From Flavobacteriales bacterium (lineage in GTDB: Bacteria > Bacteroidota > Bacteroidia > Flavobacteriales_F > PHOS-HE28), in assembly GCA_016721005.1 (NCBI GenBank), contig JADKJM010000018.1:1-64000 (forward strand): 64,000 nucleotides of DNA. Direction: 5' to 3'. The position numbers were made by a program, and so were the translations under genes. The notes beneath the pieces were generated by a model. The model was not told where the DNA came from. It saw nothing but the letters and a program-made list of their open reading frames with translations, and ran no database searches. Numbering within the stretch: the first letter of the stretch is position 1; every line of letters begins with the position of its first letter. This document shows, one piece after another, positions 35,616-45,106 of the stretch.

Positions 35616-36825
35616 TCAGGACGGAGTGCGCCTTCAACGCGCACTCTTCCCACTCTTGCGCGGGATGACACAACGCCGTGAGCGCGCTTCCGGTTGATAA
35701 GGACAGATCCCCTGTTGCGCGATCGAAGAGGATCGTACGGATCACCACGTTCAGGTCGGCCGTGCCATCCGGCGCGAAGAACCCGAGCGTGCCGCTGTAC
35801 AAACCGCGCGGTTGGTCCTCTGCTTCCGCGATCAATTGCATGGCACGCAGCTTCGGTGCGCCGGTCATGCTGGCCATGGGGAAGGCGGCGCGTACTACGT
35901 CCCAAGGGTCGCGATCCGCAGCCCTTTCCGAAACGATCGCACTTACCAATTGATGGACGCGTGGATAGGTGCGCACTTCGCATAGCGAACGCACTTCAAC
36001 CGTACCGGGCGCTGCGGTCATCGAGAGGTCGTTGCGCATGACATCCACCGCCATGATGTTCTCGCTGCGCTCCTTGGGGTCGTTGGCGAGCTCTTCGACC
36101 AGTTCCGCATCCTTCTTGGGATCCGCGCCGCGCGGACGTGTACCCTTCATCGGCTCGGCCAGGACATGATCTCCCTTGAAACCCAGGAAGCGTTCCGGAC
36201 TCGCACACAAGGCGAAACGATCACCCAGCCGATAGAATGCGGAAAAGGGCGCATCCGTACCTGCGTCCAATTGCGCGAACGCCACGAAGGGATCGAACGA
36301 AGGATCCGACGCCTTCCGTTGGATGCAATAGTTCACCTCATAGATATCTCCGCGCTGGATATGCTGAAGGAATCGATCCACTCTCTCCAGGTAGCGACCT
36401 TGATCCGTTCCGGAGGTCCATTCGATCGGATCCGGTCGATAGGCCGATGGCTGTGTACTCTTCAGCTTCTGACCAAAGGCAAGCCCGGCGGCTTCATCAC
36501 CGGGCAGAGCGAAAAGCACCGCGTCATCACCCTGCCATTCGATCACCCAACGTGGAATGAACCAGCGCGATGACGGAAAGTCCTGAGCGGCATCGCCCGG
36601 TAGGTCATGAATGGAGTGCAAGGCTTCATAGGTGAGGTGCCCCATCGCCCAGTCCTTCACCTTTCCGTCCCTATCGAATGTGGGTCGATCCGCGACAGAT
36701 ACTTCTCCCACTCCCAGGACCCGGCGTTGCTGATCCAATACCCTTCTGTACAGAAAGGTCCTCTCCGAACGGAGCACCTCCGGCGCGAATACAGGAAGAT
36801 GGCCAAGAGGGAAGCGGGAACGCAT
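35593..36825 (-). CDS. pabB: Aminodeoxychorismate synthase component I / anthranilate synthase-like
   Basis: 410 residues of the chorismate-binding family. Motifs are YEVNYCIQRKASDPSFDPFV, EPMKGTRPRGADPKKD, NIMAVDVMRNDLSMTAAPGT and FPMASMTGAPKLRAMQLIAE. The ending GLYSGTLGFFAPDG and VVIRTILFD is also typical. The MKGTRPRG motif and the absence of a second domain favour PabB (aminobenzoate for folate synthesis) over TrpE, and folC lies elsewhere in the window. It is the first gene of the minus-strand block that continues into tilS. Confidence 0.85.
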   Translation of the reverse strand: MRSRFPLGHLPVFAPEVLRSERTFLYRRVLDQQRRVLGVGEVSVADRPTFDRDGKVKDWAMGHLTYEALHSIHDLPGDAAQDFPSSRWFIPRWVIEWQGDDAVLFALPGDEAAGLAFGQKLKSTQPSAYRPDPIEWTSGTDQGRYLERVDRFLQHIQRGDIYEVNYCIQRKASDPSFDPFVAFAQLDAGTDAPFSAFYRLGDRFALCASPERFLGFKGDHVLAEPMKGTRPRGADPKKDAELVEELANDPKERSENIMAVDVMRNDLSMTAAPGTVEVRSLCEVRTYPRVHQLVSAIVSERAADRDPWDVVRAAFPMASMTGAPKLRAMQLIAEAEDQPRGLYSGTLGFFAPDGTADLNVVIRTILFDRATGDLSLSTGSALTALCHPAQEWEECALKAHSVLNVLGHVG

Positions 36826-36904
36826 GCGGCCGCCAAGGTATCCAGCATCCGAAAGCCCGATCCGGAAGCAACCAAGGGAACGGTGGGGCTGTCTTCATTT
36901 CGGG

Positions 36905-36912
36905 TACATTTG
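36905..36912 (+). promoter_or_regulatory. -7 promoter element of the following T9SS cargo gene
   Basis: TACATTTG fits TAnnTTTG, 17 bp upstream of the ATG at 36930. Confidence 0.55.
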
Positions 36913-36929
36913 AGAGGGAAAGGGTCACT

Positions 36930-38255
36930 ATGAAAAAGCGCTTCACAAACACCGGCTTTCGTCATGCGCTCGGTTTGATCGTATTGATCCCGCTAGGAGT
37001 GATCGCGCAGAACGGTCGGATCGTGTTGAACAACGATGCGTGGTTGCGGATCGACAACGGCGCATGGGTGGTGATTGAGGAGCCGACCAACATCGGCATC
37101 AGCACAATGGGCACCGGTGGCAACATCCGGAGTGAGGGCGAATTCAACCGGATCCGTTGGCAGATCAGGAGTACGACCGGGGCATACGTGATCCCATACA
37201 CCACTGCGAATGGTGTGAAGATGCCTTTCACCTACACCGCGATCGGTGGGGCAAGCAATGAAGCCACGGCGTCGATCTGCTTCAGCACGTACAACTACGG
37301 GATGATCGGGGCGACGAACTGGAACAACGACCTCTACCGGCCGAGCGACGTGACGCACATGAACAACTACTGGTTGGGCGCGGCACAACCCAACTCGGAC
37401 AATGTGGTGGACCGCTTCTGGGAAGTGGATCCCGGTGTAACGGGCTTCGCGTATAGCACCCTACCGACCATTCAATTGGGGTTCACCTACGATCCAGGTG
37501 CAGGAACCGGTGATGTGAGGACCGGAAACGCGATCACCGGTGTAAGTGCGGTGGGGGCGCAGCGATTCAACAGTCCATTGGGCCAATGGGGTGATTATCT
37601 ACCGGCTGGTGTCTTCGCGGCGGGAGCGGTGAATTCGGTCACGGGCGCGAACGCCACACCGGCGAATTTCTTCCGATCATGGACGCTCAGCAATATCCTG
37701 GAACCGTTGCCGGTGGAATTATTGGCCTTCAGGGCGACATGTGTCGTGGACCGCGTCCGGTTGGAATGGAGCACAGGCAGTGAAAGCAACTCAAGCCACT
37801 TCACGATCCAACGCAGTGGAAATGATCAGGTGTTCGAGGATATCGGACAGGTCGCTGCCGTGGGCACGAGTTCCACGATGACGAACTACGCATGGGTGGA
37901 CGAACGTCCTTTGGCCATGGGTTACTACCGCTTGCGGATGGTAGACCTCGACCAAAGCTCGGCATTGGGTCCGCTGGCCGTCGTGTCGTGCAAGGACACG
38001 CCACAGACCGCTCTTGTGAATGCGTGGGATGGTGGTGCGGACCTGAACATCACAGTGCTTTCGTCCGTGGACCAGGTGATGAACCTCGAGCTATTCGATG
38101 CAAGCGGACGGGTGGTTGTCCAGCGCAACAACCTGAACATGACCGAGGGTCTGAACCGGGTCGAACTCTCGCAAGGCGATCTGGCCATGGGGATCTACAC
38201 GATCGTATTGCGCAGCAGCGAGGGCCTATTCACCCGCCGCGTTCCGCTGTATTGA
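36930..38255 (+). CDS. T9SS type A sorting domain-containing protein
   Basis: 441 residues from the ATG at 36930, which gives a clean signal peptide (RHALGLIVLIPLGVIAQ); the open frame upstream to 36678 overlaps pabB. The mature part begins NGRIVLNNDAWLRIDNGAWV and contains beta-rich segments such as WLGAAQPNSDNVVDRFWEVD. A segment ILEPLPVELLAFRATCVVDR leads to an FN3-like module (VRLEWSTGSESNSSHFTIQR), found in front of many T9SS sorting domains. The C-terminal 75 residues are the sorting domain (LFDASGRVVVQRNNL, MGIYTIVLRS). Expected to be surface-exposed. Function unknown. Its end converges with lnt (30-bp tail overlap). Confidence 0.8.
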   Translation: MKKRFTNTGFRHALGLIVLIPLGVIAQNGRIVLNNDAWLRIDNGAWVVIEEPTNIGISTMGTGGNIRSEGEFNRIRWQIRSTTGAYVIPYTTANGVKMPFTYTAIGGASNEATASICFSTYNYGMIGATNWNNDLYRPSDVTHMNNYWLGAAQPNSDNVVDRFWEVDPGVTGFAYSTLPTIQLGFTYDPGAGTGDVRTGNAITGVSAVGAQRFNSPLGQWGDYLPAGVFAAGAVNSVTGANATPANFFRSWTLSNILEPLPVELLAFRATCVVDRVRLEWSTGSESNSSHFTIQRSGNDQVFEDIGQVAAVGTSSTMTNYAWVDERPLAMGYYRLRMVDLDQSSALGPLAVVSCKDTPQTALVNAWDGGADLNITVLSSVDQVMNLELFDASGRVVVQRNNLNMTEGLNRVELSQGDLAMGIYTIVLRSSEGLFTRRVPLY

Positions 38256-39911
38256 TCGGCGACGCCGGATCCCGCTTGCGATCAGCACCAACAACGCAAT
38301 GATCGTGATCACCACAGCGGCTCGCCCGATGAGATCGCCGTGCCGGGTGAAGAAGGTGGTCCGGTCGTTCAGGTGAACGATAGCACGGAACGCTGCGGGC
38401 TTCCACCAAGCGGTCCGGTTCGCGATAACACCGCGCTGATCCACCGTGCAAGAGATCCCGGTATTCGCGGAACGCACCACATCACGCCGCGTCTCGATGG
38501 CCCGAAGTGACGAATACGTGAGGTGTTGCCGATAACCGGGTGAATCACCCCACCAACCATCATTCGTGATCACCGCGATCAACTGCGCACCATTCCGCAC
38601 ATGGGCCGCAACGTGTTCCCCGAAGACGGATTCATAACAGATCGCCGGTGCGATCGCCAGGCCGGAGGACGGGTCGCGCAACACGGTTCGTTCGGTCTGC
38701 TGACCCAAGGTGCCGGTGGTGCCGCCAAGGTCCAAGGCCAGATCTCCCAACGGACCGAGCACTGATTCAAAGGGCATCGTTTCCGGGCCTGCGACCAATT
38801 TCGATTTGTGGTAACTGTACAGCAAACCTTCAGCGGGCATCCATAAGGCGGCGTTGTACGCCTCATACCAATGTCGGCCGTCGCCCAGTTCGCGTGCGGT
38901 CAATGGTCGATCACCATCCCGATACCAACGATCGCTGTTCATACCCACAAGCATTGCTGCTTGTGGATGCGCTAACCGGAAGGCGCGCAATCGCCGTACA
39001 CTGGCCGATGCTTCAAGATCATTCTCCCATAACCCGCGGAAGCGCATCGCACCGGTGGACATATCCACCGTGCCACCTTCCTGCAATGCCGTTTCCGGAA
39101 AGATGATCAGCCGTGTGCTGTCGGTGATCCGTTCCTCGGCCAAGGACAGCATCCGATCCAATTGTTCCATCGGATCCATGCCACCGAACTTCTCCGTGTA
39201 TGGATCCACGTTCGGTTGCACCACGACCACTTCAGTGGTTCGCATACCTGCAGTGCTATACGTCTTGAAGCGCACCACGGAGATCGCCACCGGAACCGCG
39301 ATCACCAATGCGGACACCGCCACGTTCATCGCTCGCTTGCTTCCGTGCCAAGTGACCAAGGTGTGATCGATCAACAGGTTCACCAGCAGGATCCACAACG
39401 ATCCACCCAGCACGCCGGTGACCTCGTACCACTGGACCATTGCGGGATCCGCGCCGAACACATTGCCCATGGTGAACCACGGCCATTGCAAGTCCCACCC
39501 GTGGTGAAGCCGCTCGAACGCAAGCCAGAACGCCACGAATGCAACCCGCGCGACAACCGGACCATGCAACCGATGGGCGATGCGCTTCAGCCACCACGGG
39601 ATGCCCATCAACAATGTATTCACCAATACAGGAGCTGACACGCTGACCAACTTCGTGGAGAGCGGTTCACTCACTTCGAAGAACCAATACGCGCACGAGA
39701 GATTCCATATGAACGTGGCGACCAGAACGTACGGATAGAAAGCGCGCGGCCGATCACGGGTCCGCGCGTTATGCAACCGCTCTGCATGCAGCAGCGGAAG
39801 CCACGCCACGAACGCCAACCAGGAAAGCCCACCGATCGCAGGCCATGCCAACGCCCAAAGCAATCCGCTCAGAGCGGACCACAGGATGATGCGTGAACGT
39901 GTTGGGGCCAT
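38226..39911 (-). CDS. lnt: Apolipoprotein N-acyltransferase
   Basis: 561 residues. It adds the third acyl chain to the N-terminal cysteine of lipoproteins in the inner membrane. The N-terminal half has several helices (IILWSALSGLLWALAWPAIG onward). The nitrilase-like periplasmic half contains the catalytic triad: Glu in RLIIFPETALQEGG (about residue 269), Lys in YSYHKSKLVAGPETMPFE (about 369) and Cys in APAICYESVFGE (about 424). The ATG at 39911 is chosen; the frame reaches 39953 only through a TTG that overlaps the porU stop. It is the last gene of porV-porU-lnt and about 37 bp downstream of porU. Confidence 0.93.
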   Translation of the reverse strand: MAPTRSRIILWSALSGLLWALAWPAIGGLSWLAFVAWLPLLHAERLHNARTRDRPRAFYPYVLVATFIWNLSCAYWFFEVSEPLSTKLVSVSAPVLVNTLLMGIPWWLKRIAHRLHGPVVARVAFVAFWLAFERLHHGWDLQWPWFTMGNVFGADPAMVQWYEVTGVLGGSLWILLVNLLIDHTLVTWHGSKRAMNVAVSALVIAVPVAISVVRFKTYSTAGMRTTEVVVVQPNVDPYTEKFGGMDPMEQLDRMLSLAEERITDSTRLIIFPETALQEGGTVDMSTGAMRFRGLWENDLEASASVRRLRAFRLAHPQAAMLVGMNSDRWYRDGDRPLTARELGDGRHWYEAYNAALWMPAEGLLYSYHKSKLVAGPETMPFESVLGPLGDLALDLGGTTGTLGQQTERTVLRDPSSGLAIAPAICYESVFGEHVAAHVRNGAQLIAVITNDGWWGDSPGYRQHLTYSSLRAIETRRDVVRSANTGISCTVDQRGVIANRTAWWKPAAFRAIVHLNDRTTFFTRHGDLIGRAAVVITIIALLVLIASGIRRRRSIQRNAAGE

Positions 39912-39949
39912 CGGGCGCCGACGAATGTACTTGGCCGAAGGACAGTGCC

Positions 39950-42900
39950 TCAACGCAGCAAGTACATCTTGCCGAAGCCCTTGGTGAAGTATTGCGAGGC
40001 GCCGGACTCCCGGGTCTCGATCTCCTCGCCATTGATCTTCGCGAAGACGCGGTACAGGTAGACCCCGCGGGCCAACCGATCGCCGAATTCATCGGTGCCA
40101 TCCCACGCGAACTCGGTGATGTTCTTGCCCACGCGGATGGGGCCGAGTTCGTGCATGGGGATCTCCCGCACCACCTTGCCGGTCACGGTCATGATCTGCA
40201 CCTTCATGTAGGTCGGGATCTCGGATCCGGTCAAGGTGAACACGAAGCGGGTGCTGGTGGTGAATGGGTTCGGATAGTTCAGGATCTCGGTGATGGTGCT
40301 GCGGTTGATCACCTCGAAACCGATCCGGTAATCGTTATCACCGCTGATGTTGTTGCTCAGATCCGATCCCCTGACGATCATCTGGTACTTGCCATCCGCC
40401 GAGAAGTCAGGGCGATAATGGATGCGTGCGATGTTGTCCGGGCCGGATGCCGGGATGAATTGGAGGATCTCCTCCCCTAGGCCGTTCCTGAACCAGATGC
40501 GTTGTGGATCCGTCGCGTTCGGACGTTTCAGGAACACGCTGAACCTTGCCGTGTCGCCCGGTGAATCGAGTATGCGCAAGATGTTCTCATCATCCAAGCT
40601 GATGAGTATCTCCGGTCGTGCCGACACGATGTCGCCATCAAGGATGTGCCGACCATCGAAGGTGACATCGAGGATCGGGTTCTCCAGGTCCTGATCCACT
40701 TCGAAGCGCCATTGCGCGATGTTGTTGAAGTGGTATTGCTCCAGCTGGTGATAGCGGCCCGTGGTGCTGTCGATCGGGTTGGCCTCGAAGAGCAACGTGT
40801 TCCAACCGCCGAAACCGAGCGTGTTGAAATGCACGGTGTCGATCACCCATCCACCGGCTGGCAACGGTGCGTTCAGTTTGAAATGGATCGGGTGTCGTTG
40901 GTTGTTCCGGTCGATCAGCCACGCGCCGATCAGCAAACTGTCCATATCGAACTCGCTGATGTTCTGCACCGCCACCGCCACGGCGGCATCCTGGCCTTCC
41001 GCCCATCCTTCCAGGTCGTTGTACAGGCCCAGGGGCGGATGGATCGCGCACTCCGGCACGGGGCTGCTCAACAACTGCCACCGTTGCAACTGCGCCGGTT
41101 TCGCATCGCTGATGTTCGCGTCATGGAATCGCCCTTGGATCCGCAGCGTTGGATACTGTTGTGCATTCGCGACAGTGGACAGGTCGGGGAATGAATCCAA
41201 CGGACTTTCCAGATCCAGCAACAACACGCCGACATTGCTGCCGGGAGGGACGCCGTACAGTTTGATACGCGTACTGTCCAGCGCATCACTGGGCCGTTCA
41301 TCCCAGAACAGCGCGTCCCAGGAGGTGGCCGGACCCGCGTCCATGGTGGTGATCACACCGTCAGCGAATGCCGTTGGTACCCAAACGGAGAAATTCAGCA
41401 CGTCCGTGATCGCCACTCCGGCCGTATCATGGAAGGTCTCCGGGGAACCCTTCCGCAGATAGAACGCATACGGCACACTGTCCGGCACGGCATTCAAGCC
41501 GGACACGCCCATCCCTACCAACGCGGGGATCAGTGATGGTGAATTGATGTTCGTTCCGAACTTATCCAAGTGCCGCCAGGTGTACACAAGGATGTGGTGC
41601 CCGTCCGGAACGTGGTTCGTGAGCATGCTCCGCATGCTATCCAGTTCAGCGGGCACATTCGTGTGGAAAGAGAAGTACGCCTCCGGGCGGTTACGACAAC
41701 AACCGGAACAGTTGCCGTTCCCGAAAATGTGATCCGGGTTGTAGATCGTGCCGTCGGCAGGATCCACCCAGTTCGTCTGCCAGCCTTCGAAGGTCACCGG
41801 ATCGACGACCACCACATGCCAAGCCGCAGGCCCGCACCCGCCGTAGTCCTGCGCCTGAAGGTCCAAGTACCAGCTGGTGATGGGGCCGCCCACATTGCCT
41901 TGTACGGTAGCGCGCAGGAGGCGTGACCCCTCCTCGAAATCGAAGTCGCGTCCCGGACGATCCCAATTCACCCCGGAGTAGCGATCGTTCTTGAACTGGA
42001 AAAAATGGGCCTGCCCCCAACCGCGTTTGTTCGCGATGTACTGGAAGGAACGCTCGTACCAGTTGTAGCTGTTGTTGCCGGATGAAGCGCTGTCGATGCT
42101 GCATCGCCAGTAGAACACGGTACTGTCCTGCAAGGTGTTCAGGTTGAAGATGCCTTGCGGTTCCCAGGTCACCACGCCTCCGGGAGCGGTGGTGGTGAAG
42201 GTTTCCATCACCGGGCTGTTGTAGCTATCCGCTGTATCGATCTGGAAGACGTAGGTGCGCATCGGGGCGAGCGGATCACCGGTGCTCGCCTTCAACGCCT
42301 GCTCCGGATCGGGCACGATGGCGAAGTCGTAAGGGTACACCGGCACCAGGTCACCGCTGGTGATGAAGAGCGTGGCGCTGGTGATGTTGTTGACGTCCTC
42401 CACAAGCTCCGGGATCAGATCAGGCTCGCGATCCACCTTCACCGTGAATTGATTCACGCCTTGGCCGCCACTGAACGCTAGGGTGGGCACGCGGAAGTAC
42501 GCCGTGTCACGGATGTACACGCTATCCACGGTGGTGAAGAAATTGAACGTGTTGGTCCCCAGGCCCGTGTTGGTGCGTTGCAATTCCACATTCACCACAT
42601 CATTGGTGGCCTTGCCGAGATTGCTCACCACCACGGCCACAGTGAAACTGTCCAGATCGGCTGTTACGTTCGGCGGATCGAAGAACACCTCTTCGGTCCT
42701 CACTGAGAAATCCGGTAGCGGATGCGTGTTCAAGGTCAATGTCGGATCACCCTCCAAGTGGAAGTTGTGGACGTTCCACATCATGGGGATGGTCGGCGTT
42801 TGCATCTGCGACATCAAGCCGGCACTCTTGTAATGCTCCCCGATGCTCGCGCCGTAATTGGTGCGGGCGAAGCTCTCGTAGAAGTTACCCGTGTACGGCA

Positions 42901-45106
42901 AGAGGTAATTGGTGAATCCCTGTTCGGTGGCGGCCAGGAAGGCGATGGGACCCACTTCGGGTTGCAACACCCATTGCTCGCTCGCGCTCTGTGAACCGTT
43001 CAAGTGGACGTTGCCGATGTAGCATGAATTGCCGATCACCATCGGGTGCTTACCATGCCAGTTGTAGTTCTCCGGCTCGTCAATGGTGATGTCGAAACTC
43101 GCGGCGTAGGCATGCGCGAGGAAGGTCATCAGCGTCACGCCCTCATCCTCTATGAAATGGCGCACCGAATCGGCAGGTGCGGCACCGATGACACCGGAGG
43201 TATTCCTCCGGAAGGGAATGACGTTACCCCCGAACGCGGTGTCACTGGCGATCTGTCCGAGGTTGGCCAACAGTTGAGCGAGCCAGGCCTGGTCGTCCTG
43301 GTGGAACCCACCTGAGAAATGCAGGATGTTCTTCTGCCAAAGCGCCGGAGGTTGTGCTTCCGTTGCGCGCACCTTCGCCAAATAGGCCAGCACATCGGCG
43401 TTGGTATTCGCACTGATGCGCCCCACCGGGATATCCATGCGGCGCGCATCGAAGTTGAGGCCGGTGGTGAAGCACTGGTCCGAGCTCGGGTTCCCGAAGG
43501 TGGGTACCAAGGTGCGGGCATAGGCGCCATTGACATCGGGCCGCACGCTGGGCGTACCACTTGCGAACCCTGACCAGGTATTCACCGCTTTCCCTACCAG
43601 GAACAGCGCACGCGGATCGGTGCTCCACGTGTCCAACAAGTGATCACAGAAAGAGCGGATCGCTCCGGCGTTCTTGGGCACACCTGCGCCATATTGATCA
43701 TACAACTCGTCCACATCGATCACCAAGGTGTTGTAGTGGTTCGGGCTTTCGTTCTGGCGATAGTTCCCGTATGCCGTGGCGCCGTTCATCAGTGTGTGGT
43801 GCGTCACGATCAGCATGGCCGAATCGATATCCAAGGCCCCGAAGTCGGTGAAGTACCCGGTGGGCGTGGCCATGCGCAAGGTGGTGATGGGCTGTATGGA
43901 CTCCTGGGTGAAGGCGAAGGCGCGCGTATCGGCAATGCCGGGAGCACGCGGGAAGAGCGCATGCCAAGCGGTGCCGAGGACGGGTTCCATACGACGCACG
44001 GTATCGCCCCATGCATATACCACCGGCGTACCTGCAACGCCGCTGAGATCCAGACGGACGATCGGGCCTGTTCCGTCGTTCGGCACCTCCATCATCAACG
44101 CGCTGATGCCGCCCATGTTCAATGTCCGGGCGTACCGGATATGCACATTATTGACCGCCTGCCAATCGAGATATTGTGGGCTCCAATTGGCTAGTGGCAG
44201 GTCATGCGGCACACCGAATCGAACGGTCGTTGTAGGCCCTACCCAATCCCCCGGCATATCGAAGGTCCCGCGCATGGTACGCGCACCGTTGAAGGCTGTA
44301 TCCACCATCACCTGGGCAAGCCCCGGTCCCGCATACAGCCGCAGGTGATGGTCCGCTTGGCTCACCACTCCGGTCACGCCCATGCCGATGCTCGTCGTCT
44401 TCACACGGGCAAGTGGTACACCCAGGCCGATGAATGCTTCGGGGGTGAGCACAGTTACATCCATGAATTGTTCCGCCGCCGGTGCGGTATTGAACACCAT
44501 CGGCCCGGCGAATCCTTCAGCTTCCAACATCAGCGCAGGCGTACCCGGTATGCCTTGGCCCCCCAACCAGGTATCAATGAAGCCCACGAGGTAGTTGTCG
44601 CTGTACACGCGTGTGGTTTCGCTCCACACCCATGGCCGTGGTGTACCCGCAGCGACCTCATTGTTCGAATAGGACACCATGTGCATGGCCGGTGCCTGTT
44701 CATCCCACGTGAGGAAGTAGCGCACGGTGTCGTTGTAAAGGCTGTAGTCCGGGTTCGGGTCGGCATCCGGGAACGGATACATCCGGCGGTCCACCATGCC
44801 ATCCGCTTTCTCCGCGCGGAATTCGATGAAGTCGCCGCTGTCGAATTCGCCGTCCGCTTCACCCTGCACATACACCGGTACTTGCTGCTCTTTGCCGAAG
44901 AGCATGAGGTGGCGGGGATCCACCGAGGTGACAGGGAATCCCGCTTGCGCGAGTGCGGCGGAGTCGATGCGATAGACGCCATCCGCGTACACCTCGAACT
45001 TCCAGTACTGCCGGCCGTGGTCGATCCATTCGTTCCCGTAACCCAGCTGGGCACAGGCCGAAGTGGCGGATCCGATCAGGACAGCGAACAGTACCGGTCT
45101 CCTCAT
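39950..45106 (-). CDS. porU: Type IX secretion system sortase PorU
   Basis: 1718 residues, a C25-family (gingipain-like) peptidase that removes the C-terminal sorting domain of T9SS cargo and links it to the outer membrane. It has a signal peptide (LFAVLIGSATSACAQ). The peptidase domain lies at about residues 430-780, with FLVGKAVNTWSGF, the catalytic His in LMTFLAHAYAASFDI (about 665) and Cys in VIGNSCYIGNVHLNG (about 694). Long Ig-like beta domains follow. The C-terminus has a FlgD-like sorting domain (NYPNPFTTSTRFVFTL, FAWDGTDEFGDRLARGVYLY) that PorU itself is known to retain. The start overlaps the porV stop (ATGA), indicating coupling. It is larger than the Porphyromonas enzyme because of extra domains. 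Confidence 0.93.
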   Translation of the reverse strand: MRRPVLFAVLIGSATSACAQLGYGNEWIDHGRQYWKFEVYADGVYRIDSAALAQAGFPVTSVDPRHLMLFGKEQQVPVYVQGEADGEFDSGDFIEFRAEKADGMVDRRMYPFPDADPNPDYSLYNDTVRYFLTWDEQAPAMHMVSYSNNEVAAGTPRPWVWSETTRVYSDNYLVGFIDTWLGGQGIPGTPALMLEAEGFAGPMVFNTAPAAEQFMDVTVLTPEAFIGLGVPLARVKTTSIGMGVTGVVSQADHHLRLYAGPGLAQVMVDTAFNGARTMRGTFDMPGDWVGPTTTVRFGVPHDLPLANWSPQYLDWQAVNNVHIRYARTLNMGGISALMMEVPNDGTGPIVRLDLSGVAGTPVVYAWGDTVRRMEPVLGTAWHALFPRAPGIADTRAFAFTQESIQPITTLRMATPTGYFTDFGALDIDSAMLIVTHHTLMNGATAYGNYRQNESPNHYNTLVIDVDELYDQYGAGVPKNAGAIRSFCDHLLDTWSTDPRALFLVGKAVNTWSGFASGTPSVRPDVNGAYARTLVPTFGNPSSDQCFTTGLNFDARRMDIPVGRISANTNADVLAYLAKVRATEAQPPALWQKNILHFSGGFHQDDQAWLAQLLANLGQIASDTAFGGNVIPFRRNTSGVIGAAPADSVRHFIEDEGVTLMTFLAHAYAASFDITIDEPENYNWHGKHPMVIGNSCYIGNVHLNGSQSASEQWVLQPEVGPIAFLAATEQGFTNYLLPYTGNFYESFARTNYGASIGEHYKSAGLMSQMQTPTIPMMWNVHNFHLEGDPTLTLNTHPLPDFSVRTEEVFFDPPNVTADLDSFTVAVVVSNLGKATNDVVNVELQRTNTGLGTNTFNFFTTVDSVYIRDTAYFRVPTLAFSGGQGVNQFTVKVDREPDLIPELVEDVNNITSATLFITSGDLVPVYPYDFAIVPDPEQALKASTGDPLAPMRTYVFQIDTADSYNSPVMETFTTTAPGGVVTWEPQGIFNLNTLQDSTVFYWRCSIDSASSGNNSYNWYERSFQYIANKRGWGQAHFFQFKNDRYSGVNWDRPGRDFDFEEGSRLLRATVQGNVGGPITSWYLDLQAQDYGGCGPAAWHVVVVDPVTFEGWQTNWVDPADGTIYNPDHIFGNGNCSGCCRNRPEAYFSFHTNVPAELDSMRSMLTNHVPDGHHILVYTWRHLDKFGTNINSPSLIPALVGMGVSGLNAVPDSVPYAFYLRKGSPETFHDTAGVAITDVLNFSVWVPTAFADGVITTMDAGPATSWDALFWDERPSDALDSTRIKLYGVPPGSNVGVLLLDLESPLDSFPDLSTVANAQQYPTLRIQGRFHDANISDAKPAQLQRWQLLSSPVPECAIHPPLGLYNDLEGWAEGQDAAVAVAVQNISEFDMDSLLIGAWLIDRNNQRHPIHFKLNAPLPAGGWVIDTVHFNTLGFGGWNTLLFEANPIDSTTGRYHQLEQYHFNNIAQWRFEVDQDLENPILDVTFDGRHILDGDIVSARPEILISLDDENILRILDSPGDTARFSVFLKRPNATDPQRIWFRNGLGEEILQFIPASGPDNIARIHYRPDFSADGKYQMIVRGSDLSNNISGDNDYRIGFEVINRSTITEILNYPNPFTTSTRFVFTLTGSEIPTYMKVQIMTVTGKVVREIPMHELGPIRVGKNITEFAWDGTDEFGDRLARGVYLYRVFAKINGEEIETRESGASQYFTKGFGKMYLLR

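Noticed and set aside
40646..41462. Plus-strand open frames inside porU
   Set aside because: porU is a well-supported 1718-residue gene; the opposite frames show only the antisense of its codons, with no recognisable motifs.
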